A stretch of DNA of 64,000 nucleotides, from positions 764,730 through 828,729 of the forward strand of contig NZ_CADIKC010000002.1 of assembly GCF_902859805.1 (NCBI RefSeq), given 5' to 3'. A program made the position numbers and the translations under genes. Within the stretch, counting starts at the first letter, position 1, and every line of letters starts with the position of its first letter. The notes below the pieces were generated by a model. That model saw only the letters and a program-made list of their open reading frames with translations. It was not told where the DNA came from and made no database searches. Origin of the DNA: Paraburkholderia sediminicola (lineage in GTDB: Bacteria; Pseudomonadota; Gammaproteobacteria; Burkholderiales; Burkholderiaceae). Positions 9,136 to 17,329 of the stretch are shown piece after piece.

Positions 9136-10070
9136 CGGTACTCCGCCGGGTTCGTACTCGAATCGCGCACATACGCGTCGCCTGGTGCGATCCGGCATGC
9201 TACTTCCATGTCGGCTGGCCACATCGGCACCTTGCTCGTTATGCGGCATGCCAGACGACCGATAAAGAACAGGATGTGGAACGGCAGCATCAACCATTTG
9301 GCAATCGGGTTCCATGCGTCCTTCGACACCAACGCGATCCAGCCCTGATACAGCGTCTCCCGCTTGTCGGCAATCGGCAGACAGTACGTGAAACCGGGTG
9401 CGTCGATCACTGCGCGCGGTCCCTCTTCCATGTAGCGGCGAATAAATTCCCAGTGGCGCAGACAATCGTCCCGGCTGCTTGACGCGTAGCCGAACACGAA
9501 CATTTCCTCAACGGTCTGCGCATCCTTCAGCACAAGGCCGCAGATTCCCAGCGTGCGGACGCCGAATGCCTGGCTGTTCACACGCAAGGTGAAGTACGCC
9601 CTGTCCCAAGGCACTTCCAGAATTGTTCCGTCGCCGCGAAACACATAGACCATCCGGTTCTGGCGGTTGAAGCGCATCGGATAGTGTGTGTAGCGAAACC
9701 ATTCACCGATCGTGCGGTTGAAGGCGACAATGCCAGCGATGAGAAGTGAAAAAATAACTGCAGGAAAAATCGTGGATAACAGCATCGCAGACGCGTCGTG
9801 ACGGTCCCAATACGGATTCAGATAATGGACGACTACAACAACGTAGAAGAGCCAAGTCACGACAAATACACTTAGACTCACACCGAAAATCCCAAATGCA
9901 CTCATCATTCCGCGATTCGAGTAGATGCCGTCAACCAGTTCCAGATAGGTGGAATTTATCCGGATTACTCGACCCGAGGCATGCGGTTCGGCGGCACGCT
10001 CGCTGATTGGCAGATGCCATTCACGATCGAGCGCACCTACGCGACGTTGTTTTTTGCTTGTAGTAAACAT
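9132..10070 (-). CDS. Putative cognate immunity protein, copy 1 (DUF6708-like)
   Basis: A 312-residue membrane protein encoded directly after the effector, with a TGATG overlap, and so the best candidate for its cognate immunity protein. TM segments lie at about residues 58-83 ('FVVTWLFYVVVVVHYL') and 96-117. The C-terminal domain carries 'NRMVYVFRGDGTILEV' and 'YCLPIADKRETLYQGWI'. From residue 118 to the C-terminus it is almost the same as copy 3, but the TM hairpin is entirely different, which suggests that the hairpin decides specificity. VasX of Vibrio cholerae is likewise followed by a membrane immunity protein (TsiV2). The analogy supports the role but does not prove it. Confidence 0.8.
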   Translation of the reverse strand: MFTTSKKQRRVGALDREWHLPISERAAEPHASGRVIRINSTYLELVDGIYSNRGMMSAFGIFGVSLSVFVVTWLFYVVVVVHYLNPYWDRHDASAMLLSTIFPAVIFSLLIAGIVAFNRTIGEWFRYTHYPMRFNRQNRMVYVFRGDGTILEVPWDRAYFTLRVNSQAFGVRTLGICGLVLKDAQTVEEMFVFGYASSSRDDCLRHWEFIRRYMEEGPRAVIDAPGFTYCLPIADKRETLYQGWIALVSKDAWNPIAKWLMLPFHILFFIGRLACRITSKVPMWPADMEVACRIAPGDAYVRDSSTNPAEYR

Positions 10071-13000
10071 CAGACACCTGCCATCGCCTGGTGGAAATCT
10101 GATCGCTCCTTAGCGCAACTGGCGTAGCGGCTGTCCGGAGCCAGACCACCCCAATAGCAGCGCTCCAGCCACTGTGCAAAGTTGTCGCCCCTGACATGGT
10201 CAATTAGCATACTCAGCGCCACCAAGACTACTGCGAATACAAGTCCCCACCCCGTCAAACTGAGCCCGGCGACTACAGTCGCTCCACCTTCGGTAGCGAC
10301 TGCGGCCCAAATTCCGAAACCAGCAACAACGATTCCGGCGAAGCCAGAAAGCAGTTGCAATGACATTAGTGCCCATTGCTCGCGCCCACCGCTTTGAACA
10401 GCATCAGCAATGTCCATTGCTGCGACTACCCCTGAAACTGCTGCCGCCCCTCCGCCCGCCACACGCAGCGCCAGTGCAGCACGCCTCGCCAGTTGTTCGC
10501 CCGCTACACGCTCGGCCATACCCGTCGCATATATGTTCCGCCATGCCCCATAGCCCTTCACGACGTTGGCTACTCCCGTCGCGAGTGCACCCGCAAAGAG
10601 CCCACGGCCGAGCTGATAGCGCGTGTCCTGCTCCCTGGTTTTCTGAAAGCTCAGCGCCTTCGTTTCAGCGGTGAGCATCTGCTGCCACGTGGCCCATTTG
10701 CAGACCACATCGATAACCGTCAGCCCGCCTTCCGACACTGCACCAAACAAAGGGGCACGCCCGACCTTCAGCACGCCGTACTCGTGGAGGTTCCGCGGCG
10801 TTGTCACGTTCTCGACCAGCCACTTCACCTTTTTGGTAGGGTCCGCGATCTTGGCCAGTTGTTCGTTCATATCTCCGGGGATAAACACGGCCATTTTCGC
10901 CTTCACGTCCTTCGAGGCAACCGCCAACTCAAAAGATCCGATATTGCCGCTCGCAAAACTTCCCCGCACCTGCTTCTTCGTGTATGAGGTCAACTGCCTG
11001 ATTGTGTTCTCTGACAATGGCTTGCCGCTCTGCTTACCTTGAGCGGTCATATGGTCCATAAAGGCCTTCGACAGGAACTCGATCGTCTCTCCTGCCTTGC
11101 CGGAGACCTCGATCACCCCAGCTGGCGTTCTCAGCGTCACACCCACAACCGCCATCCAGCGAGCCAACGTCTTTTCTGCTGCGTTGTCGTTAAATTCGCG
11201 CAGCATCGTTGCTATAGGCGCGGCAATCTGTACCAACACACTGGCGACGGAATCCGGCAGCAATTTGTCTACCGCCTCCCGCTGCTGCTCCCTCGCCTTG
11301 ACCTGACTAGCCTTCCACTCTGCCTCGGCCTGCTCCGCTTTCCGCTTCAACGGCGTATCGGCGAGCGCGAGTCCGGAACTCATGTCTGTCGAATCCACAA
11401 AATCTGCGAACGCCTCATCGTATTTCTTCTTCGCTTGCGCTACTGCCGCGTGCGCGGCCTGCGCTTGCAGCTTCGCGTCTGATGCGGGCTTAAGCAACGC
11501 CTGCACGTGCTTTGCATACTTGTCCATCATTTCTGCCCACGGCAGCTTCGCCGGGTCGAGTGGCAGCGTCTGCATCGCACTGATCAGTTCGTCCTGATGC
11601 AACACCAGCGCGCGCAGCAGCAGGTTGGTCCGCTCCGTGATATCGCCACTCAGCCACCGGCGATACACCTGCGCACAGCCCTCAATCTGCTGTGTCGCCG
11701 CCATACACCGCTGCAAGGTCTCCGCATAGACATCTCCCGACTGCGGGTCCTTCCCGTCGTGCGTGCAATCGAGCTTGTTCGACAGCAGATTGCTCTGCAT
11801 CCACGCCGCATGCGCTTTCGCCAATGCTTCAATGTGCTCCTCCTGCAGCTTGTCTGATACCGTCTTAAAGTCCTTCGCCCAGTTGTCATAGAGCGTGGGT
11901 TTGATCCTGTTCAGATAGACCTTCCACGAATCGTCCTGGGCGATCTTGATCTTCTGCTGCGACGGATTTCTCAGCAGCGCATCCATCTGTTGCTGCCTGG
12001 CCAGGTCTGCCGGGTCCACCTTCTTCACGAACGTGCCCGGCATCACGGGCCGGTTCGCCATTACCGGGCTCACAGCGATTGCTGCGTCCTCTTCCCGTGC
12101 AAGGTCGTAGCTCACCTTCATGTAGTCCGCGAGACTATTCGCGTTAGAAAACACCTGCATCTTGATCTTCTCGTCATTAGATACCCTCAATGATTTGATC
12201 GCGCCATCGAGGGCAACCAGGTGCCGGTACGTCGTAGCGTAATTGCCGTATCCGTTCTCTTTGTCGTACTTGCCCTTCTCCACCCTTGTGTCGAGCAGGC
12301 GCTCCTGATGCCAGTTGATCAGCGCGGCGAGATCCTGCGCGACACCTGCGGGGTCGTCCAGCGCCACGATCGCGGCCTGCATGCCCGCACTGCGCCGCCG
12401 GCACGCCGACAGCGTGCCCTCTGCCTGCCCCGCGCGCGCGTGAAAATGAGGTGACGAGGGCGGCGTAAACGCACGCGAACCCGCTGACGCCGACTTCGCG
12501 GCGGGCGCATAGTCGGCCACGGCACTGGCCAGAGCGCCCATCCCTACCGCGTGGACCGTGTTGCCCCGGCCGGCCGCGGTCGCCTGTCCTGGCGGCGTCT
12601 GGTGTGTCTTGGCCCATGCGCTCGCATCAAAGGCGCGCATGTGCATTTCGCGCTGCGACTTGCCCGCGTTTCCCTTGTGGGCCGCAATAACTGCCGGCGT
12701 CCATTGCACGTCCGAATACCCCAGCCACACAATGCCCGCCTGCTCTGCATCCGGAATCGCGATGCAGCCAGCCAGTTCCTTATGTCCAGCGAAATCGCAC
12801 GGTCTGGCCGTCTTCGCTTGCTCCGATACCGCCGTCTCCAGCGGAAAACTCATGTAATAACCGTCCTGCGTAATCCAGTACGCCGTCATCCGGTCACGCT
12901 TCTCGTCGTATACGTACAGGTAGCCGCTGCGCAGCACGCGCGTTGTGTAACCCGCGCTGCCGTGCAGTGTCAGGTCCTGCTTCTTGCCTTTGCCCACGCT

Positions 13001-13150
13001 GTGGACCGTGTCTTCAACCTTTAGCGGCGCGGTTACCACAGGCAGCCCCATGTCGAGCGGTGCGATGGCATAACGCACCGGCATGATCAGCAAACCCTGT
13101 TTATCGCAGAAATTGCATTTAGGTTCGGTGGTGGTCGTCATAGACGTCAT
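10070..13150 (-). CDS. VasX-like T6SS effector, putative pore-forming toxin
   Basis: A 1026-residue effector of the VasX / BTH_I2691 type. The N-terminus has a CxxC pair followed by the family signature ('CNFCDKQGLLIMPVRYAIA', residues 12-30), then 'RVLRSGYLYVYDEKRD' and 'YYMSFPLE', typical of the VasX N-terminal region. The middle is helical and Ala/Lys-rich. Hydrophobic segments at about residues 897-918, 928-951 and 957-983 precede a polar 43-residue tail, consistent with a colicin-like pore former acting on the inner membrane of target cells. ATG 13150 overlaps the DUF4123 stop as ATGA; the longer frame to 13270 is discarded. Its gene order (VgrG, chaperone, effector, immunity) is the classic cargo-effector layout. 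The pore-forming activity is inferred. Confidence 0.85.
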   Translation of the reverse strand: MTSMTTTTEPKCNFCDKQGLLIMPVRYAIAPLDMGLPVVTAPLKVEDTVHSVGKGKKQDLTLHGSAGYTTRVLRSGYLYVYDEKRDRMTAYWITQDGYYMSFPLETAVSEQAKTARPCDFAGHKELAGCIAIPDAEQAGIVWLGYSDVQWTPAVIAAHKGNAGKSQREMHMRAFDASAWAKTHQTPPGQATAAGRGNTVHAVGMGALASAVADYAPAAKSASAGSRAFTPPSSPHFHARAGQAEGTLSACRRRSAGMQAAIVALDDPAGVAQDLAALINWHQERLLDTRVEKGKYDKENGYGNYATTYRHLVALDGAIKSLRVSNDEKIKMQVFSNANSLADYMKVSYDLAREEDAAIAVSPVMANRPVMPGTFVKKVDPADLARQQQMDALLRNPSQQKIKIAQDDSWKVYLNRIKPTLYDNWAKDFKTVSDKLQEEHIEALAKAHAAWMQSNLLSNKLDCTHDGKDPQSGDVYAETLQRCMAATQQIEGCAQVYRRWLSGDITERTNLLLRALVLHQDELISAMQTLPLDPAKLPWAEMMDKYAKHVQALLKPASDAKLQAQAAHAAVAQAKKKYDEAFADFVDSTDMSSGLALADTPLKRKAEQAEAEWKASQVKAREQQREAVDKLLPDSVASVLVQIAAPIATMLREFNDNAAEKTLARWMAVVGVTLRTPAGVIEVSGKAGETIEFLSKAFMDHMTAQGKQSGKPLSENTIRQLTSYTKKQVRGSFASGNIGSFELAVASKDVKAKMAVFIPGDMNEQLAKIADPTKKVKWLVENVTTPRNLHEYGVLKVGRAPLFGAVSEGGLTVIDVVCKWATWQQMLTAETKALSFQKTREQDTRYQLGRGLFAGALATGVANVVKGYGAWRNIYATGMAERVAGEQLARRAALALRVAGGGAAAVSGVVAAMDIADAVQSGGREQWALMSLQLLSGFAGIVVAGFGIWAAVATEGGATVVAGLSLTGWGLVFAVVLVALSMLIDHVRGDNFAQWLERCYWGGLAPDSRYASCAKERSDFHQAMAGV

Positions 13151-14154
13151 GCCTCCAAGGCTGCCGTGTTCGAGAATTCGGCTGGCGGTAAGGTTTGTAC
13201 GATGTTCATTGCCTGCTGCGCGAGGATGTTGGATTCCTCTATCGTCAGGAGCGCCGCGAGGTCCGCCCAACTCCCGGGTGTCTCCTGCGCTTCTCTGAGC
13301 GTCCAGTAAGGCGCGAGCTTAGGATGGTTCAGAAACGCAGGGCCGCAGCGCACCACATGCTCGGCGTATCGGGCCTGATCATCCGGCTGATGCCAGCGCA
13401 GGCGATTTTTCGCCACTGCCAAGGCCGCCTCTATGCGATTGGCAACGGAGGCACGCTGCGGCCAATGAAGAGCTGGTGATAAGGCCAGACGCGCGAGCAC
13501 CTGATTGACTAGCGCAATACGTTGAGCACGTTCCCAGACCTCGATGTCAATGCGCGCAAATCCGGCAATCCGTTCAGCTGAGTCCACGCCGGCTATGCGT
13601 ACGACAGGCATGGCGAGTTCGAACCAGTTGCCGAACCATGGAAATCGCCACGTCGAAACCGGGCCAGTCAAGGCAGTCAATTGATCCGTGTCCAGCAGCC
13701 AACAGAGATTTGCGAATACGCGCGGATCGAAGAATCGCCATAACGCTCCGCTTCCTGACCGATTCCCCGTTCTGTCGATCGGCAGTACGAGCATCTGCTG
13801 CGCCAGGTGCGCAGCGAACGCGTCCGCCGACACGAGCGTCTCGAGAAACGCGAACACGCGCGGTTGTATCAAAGGAAACCGCTGCTGCGCGTCGAGTTCG
13901 TCTGACAGACTAGATTCCAGCCACTCTATCCGCCCAGCATCGCATTGACGCAAATCAATCAGCATTGGCAAGCCAGTAAAGTCTTTGCCCCAATTGGTCG
14001 GGACGCACATGCGTCCATAGAGCGACGCCAACTCTCCAGCATCGGGAAATGCACCCGGGTCGACCAAGACGTACCCGCCGCGGGAAAGCGAGGGAGGCTG
14101 ACATACAGAAATCGCATCGGCCACACGCCACGTGGTTGAAGTCGATACCGTCAT
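13147..14154 (-). CDS. DUF4123 T6SS effector chaperone/adaptor
   Basis: A 335-residue DUF4123 protein (Tap/TEC family), the adaptor that loads a cargo effector onto its VgrG spike. The family start is visible at residues 28-36 ('YVLVDPGAF'), with 'PMLIDLRQCD' and 'WRFFDPRVFANL' further on, where the conserved 'R-F-D/Y-P' motif of this family is expected. It overlaps vgrG upstream and the effector downstream by ATGA at both ends. By the gene-neighbour rule for this family, its client should be the VasX-like effector encoded next. Confidence 0.85.
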   Translation of the reverse strand: MTVSTSTTWRVADAISVCQPPSLSRGGYVLVDPGAFPDAGELASLYGRMCVPTNWGKDFTGLPMLIDLRQCDAGRIEWLESSLSDELDAQQRFPLIQPRVFAFLETLVSADAFAAHLAQQMLVLPIDRTGNRSGSGALWRFFDPRVFANLCWLLDTDQLTALTGPVSTWRFPWFGNWFELAMPVVRIAGVDSAERIAGFARIDIEVWERAQRIALVNQVLARLALSPALHWPQRASVANRIEAALAVAKNRLRWHQPDDQARYAEHVVRCGPAFLNHPKLAPYWTLREAQETPGSWADLAALLTIEESNILAQQAMNIVQTLPPAEFSNTAALEA

Positions 14155-16523
14155 GCCAACGCCACACTGTTTTCACCGGCCGTTGCCGCAGCAGCTTGTG
14201 ATCCGTGACACGCGGCGAACGCAGGCAGTTTCCCGGCGATGCTATCGGGACCATCCCATTTGAAGTTGGCCATCCTGATCGTGACTTGTGCCGGCGACGC
14301 GATCGTCACATTGCCGTTCTCCAGCTTGATATAGGCGCCGCCGCCGTCAGTGAGCGTGACGGATTTCCGGGCTTGCAGCACGACATGCCCCTCACTGCTG
14401 CTGACGGTCATGTTCTGCTGGGAAGTGAGCTCCATCTCGTCGCCTTGCGCCTGAATCTGCACTTTCCCCTTGCTCGCAAACAGCTTTACGCCCATCTTGT
14501 GTGCGAACAGAGAAATAGCTTCGCCTGCAGCGACGGTAAATTTGCGAAGCACACCAATGTCGGCGCCTTCACCCGCGGTAAACGTCAGATTGGTGCCCGC
14601 ACTATGCTGAATCGCATCCGGCGTGACGAGGGCAATCGATGAACTCGCAGACAGCAGGATCACAGCCTGCTGTAGATCCTTGATCTGATTCTGAAGAACC
14701 TGCTGCATGGCCTTTGCATCCGCCGCATCGGCTTGCGCGATTCTCGCCGCCTGAGCTAGCCCCTCCATACGGCCCTGCGAGTCGGCAAGGCGCGTCATCG
14801 CCTCTTGCATGTCAAGCTGCGCGCCCGTTGCGTTAGGCCGATCGTCGGATGAAACAAACAACCCCTTCCCACCCCGGATCGCCCCCCAGCCCGACGTCCG
14901 CAACTCAAACCCCTCGCCGCGCTTCTGACGCTTGCCGTTGACCATATGGCCCAGGGTCAGCTGACTCTTGCCCGAGTGTTCCGTGGAAAGCTTCGCGTGC
15001 TCCTCACCTTCCCAGTCTTCAAACTCGAGCTTGTTGTCGCTCTGCGTACGAATCACATTGCGTGAGAGCCAACGCTCCTGATTCGTGATCAGGTCCGTGG
15101 CCTGGCTGTGGTGATGGAACTGTGAGATGTATGGCTTGTCCGGATCGCCGTCCCGGAACGCAATCACCGCTTCCGTGCCGTCCAGCGCGGGGAAGTGGAA
15201 ACCCGTCTGCAATGCACCCGCAAACGGCTTCGCGAGCCGCAGCGGCACACTTTCTCCACCCGGGTTCCACCCGTCAAAGTCCAGATCGAGGCGCACCGTG
15301 TAGTAGCCCTGCTGGGTCAGGTACGCGTACTTGTACTGGCCCGGCGACGTTACGCGCGCGCTCAACGTGCCGCTGATCATGGGCCACGCATCGTCTTCGA
15401 GCTTCAGACGGAAGCGCCGATCTGACGGAATCGCCCGATAGCTGTTGCGGTACGCCTGATCACGTGCACCTGTATGGGTGACCTCGATGACTACCTGGCC
15501 AGTGGCGGTGTCCCCCGGAGTATGGTCCTGCGAGGCGTCCGGCATATCCGCATCCATGCGCAGGATGCGCGCCGGCTGCAAGGCCAGCACATTGCCTTCG
15601 CCCTCATAGATGATCTGCCATGCAATGGCCGCCTCGTGGCGCAACTGCGCTTCCCACTGCGCGCCATCCTGGTCGAGGTGGTTGGTGCCGTAGATATACG
15701 GCTGGCCGTACGTGGTGGCATCCTTGCCCGCAATATTCGCTTCAGCACGGAACCGCTCCCACGCCTGATCGGGGTTGTAGTCCGCGACGGCAAACGACTT
15801 CGGCACGGTCTGCGCATGTATCTGGAGCGCGAACACTGTCTCGATCCCGGCCTCCAGCCCCGCCGTCTCGCGGTACGGTACGCTCAGTTCGGGTTGATAG
15901 ATGTAGTGGTCGATGTCGTCGCCGAACACCACCATGTCTCCATGCTTGCCCTGAACGATGTAGCTGTAGATGCCTTCCTTCTGCATCAGCATCTGGATGT
16001 AGGTCCAGTCCGTACTCTGGTACTGGAATCTGAATTTATGTTGCGGATACTGCCGGCGCAGCCTGAAGACGAACTGGTGGCCCTTGAACCCGTGACGGCG
16101 CAGGATCGACTCGATGATCTGTGGCCCGCTCTGCTGCTGGTAGACGCGGCTCGCGCGCGTGAGTCTGAGCCGCGCGAGGTGCGCCTCGACCACGATGCGG
16201 TAGCTGCTGAAGTCCTTCGTCGTCTTCGTCTTTGAGAAGCGCGTGATGCAACCGGCGAACACGCGCGGCGTGCTGCCATCCGCCGGATCGATCGTAAAGG
16301 TGGCATCGCGACCGAGATAGTCCGCCCTCGACAGGCTATCCGGATGAGTAAGCTCGACACTCACGCGATACGGCTCGCCCATTCGCTCGACTGCCTCGAA
16401 CGAAACCACTGACAGATCCTTCGCACTCCCTGTTCCAGGTACATCCAGAAAATAGGATTGCCGCCCAGTCACACCTGAAAGCGCGGCGCCGTACTCCCTG
16501 ACTCTCTCGTCCAAATCTGCCAT
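14151..16523 (-). CDS. vgrG: T6SS spike protein VgrG (TssI)
   Basis: A 790-residue VgrG that forms the trimeric spike on the Hcp tube. The gp27-like N-terminal part (to about residue 380) includes 'QYQSTDWTYIQMLMQKEGIY' and 'NHLDQDGAQWEAQLRHEA'. The gp5-like OB/needle region follows with 'FHFPALDGTEAVIAFRDGDP' and 'ISQFHHHSQATDL', and a DUF2345-type beta-helical extension occupies about residues 590-750. No catalytic C-terminal toxin domain is visible, so this is a structural, cargo-delivering VgrG. It is the first gene of the leftward T6SS transcript and is divergent from tssB. Confidence 0.95.
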   Translation of the reverse strand: MADLDERVREYGAALSGVTGRQSYFLDVPGTGSAKDLSVVSFEAVERMGEPYRVSVELTHPDSLSRADYLGRDATFTIDPADGSTPRVFAGCITRFSKTKTTKDFSSYRIVVEAHLARLRLTRASRVYQQQSGPQIIESILRRHGFKGHQFVFRLRRQYPQHKFRFQYQSTDWTYIQMLMQKEGIYSYIVQGKHGDMVVFGDDIDHYIYQPELSVPYRETAGLEAGIETVFALQIHAQTVPKSFAVADYNPDQAWERFRAEANIAGKDATTYGQPYIYGTNHLDQDGAQWEAQLRHEAAIAWQIIYEGEGNVLALQPARILRMDADMPDASQDHTPGDTATGQVVIEVTHTGARDQAYRNSYRAIPSDRRFRLKLEDDAWPMISGTLSARVTSPGQYKYAYLTQQGYYTVRLDLDFDGWNPGGESVPLRLAKPFAGALQTGFHFPALDGTEAVIAFRDGDPDKPYISQFHHHSQATDLITNQERWLSRNVIRTQSDNKLEFEDWEGEEHAKLSTEHSGKSQLTLGHMVNGKRQKRGEGFELRTSGWGAIRGGKGLFVSSDDRPNATGAQLDMQEAMTRLADSQGRMEGLAQAARIAQADAADAKAMQQVLQNQIKDLQQAVILLSASSSIALVTPDAIQHSAGTNLTFTAGEGADIGVLRKFTVAAGEAISLFAHKMGVKLFASKGKVQIQAQGDEMELTSQQNMTVSSSEGHVVLQARKSVTLTDGGGAYIKLENGNVTIASPAQVTIRMANFKWDGPDSIAGKLPAFAACHGSQAAAATAGENSVALA

Positions 16524-16796
16524 CGTTGTTCACCCCGTTCTCAAGCGTGCCAGGAAGAAACGGCGGCGAACATGGTGTTGTCCGCGCGGTCTCCCTCGAT
16601 CCGATGTGTGCGTTTGGGCACGGAAGGTAAACGGTTTCCCGATCGTTGTGAATGCCTTCACCCCTTGTTTAAAGTATTTTTTAAGCAAGATCCAATTATC
16701 AGACTTATCTCATATCAAAGACATGGATATCCGTGATAGCTTCTCCTACGACCTTGGTTGTACTGACTGTTATTAAAAAACTAGAAGGATCGAAAG
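16524..16796. promoter_or_regulatory. Divergent T6SS promoter region (vgrG / tssB)
   Basis: This 273-base non-coding gap separates the leftward vgrG-effector-tssM-tssA genes from the rightward tssB-tssE genes, so it should hold both promoters. Bases 16660-16720 are visibly richer in A and T than the rest of the window. A GAAGGAT ribosome site lies just before tssB. I looked for a sigma-54 GG/GC pair or a clear -35/-10 pair and could not support one. Confidence 0.55.
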
Positions 16797-17303
16797 ATGA
16801 GTGAGAGCTTCCAGAATGAAGTACCAACAAGCCGCATCAACATCAAGCTCGATCTGCACACAGGGGGTGCGCAGAAGAAGGTCGAGCTACCACTCAAGCT
16901 GCTGGTGATGGGCGACTACAGCAACGGTCAGGACACACGCGCGCTCGCTGAACGCACAAAGGTTGACATCAACAAGAACAACTTCAACTCCGTTCTCGCC
17001 GACTACAACCCCAAGGCAAAAATCGCTGTTGAAAATACGCTGGCTGGCGACGGCACGGAGCTGCCGGTCGACCTCGACTTCAAGTCGATGGACGATTTCA
17101 AGCCGGACGTGGTCGCCGGCAAGGTACCCGAGCTGCGCGCGCTGATGGCCGCACGCAATCTGCTGCGCGACCTGAAGTCGAATCTTCTCGACAATGCAAC
17201 GTTCCGCCGCGAACTGGAAAAGATCCTCAAAGACCCGGCACTGTCCGAACGCTTGCGCACCGATCTGCAAAAGATCGGTGAAGCAACGCCGTCCGCCCAG
17301 TGA
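16797..17303 (+). CDS. tssB: T6SS contractile sheath small subunit TssB
   Basis: A 168-residue TssB (VipA) subunit of the contractile sheath, which intertwines with TssC. It shows the family pattern: 'SRINIKLDLHTGGAQKKVEL', then 'LPLKLLVMGDYS'-type core sequence, 'VDLDFKSMDDFKPDVVAGKV' and a C-terminal stretch with 'RRELEKILKDPALSERLR'. It opens the rightward T6SS operon and its stop is 26 bases before tssC. Confidence 0.96.
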   Translation: MSESFQNEVPTSRINIKLDLHTGGAQKKVELPLKLLVMGDYSNGQDTRALAERTKVDINKNNFNSVLADYNPKAKIAVENTLAGDGTELPVDLDFKSMDDFKPDVVAGKVPELRALMAARNLLRDLKSNLLDNATFRRELEKILKDPALSERLRTDLQKIGEATPSAQ

Positions 17304-17329
17304 CCGCGCAGCTCATCGAGGAACCCATC

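Noticed and set aside
16524..16796. Possible sigma-54 promoter for the T6SS operons
   Set aside because: I looked for a GG-N10-GC type element on both strands and found none that fits.
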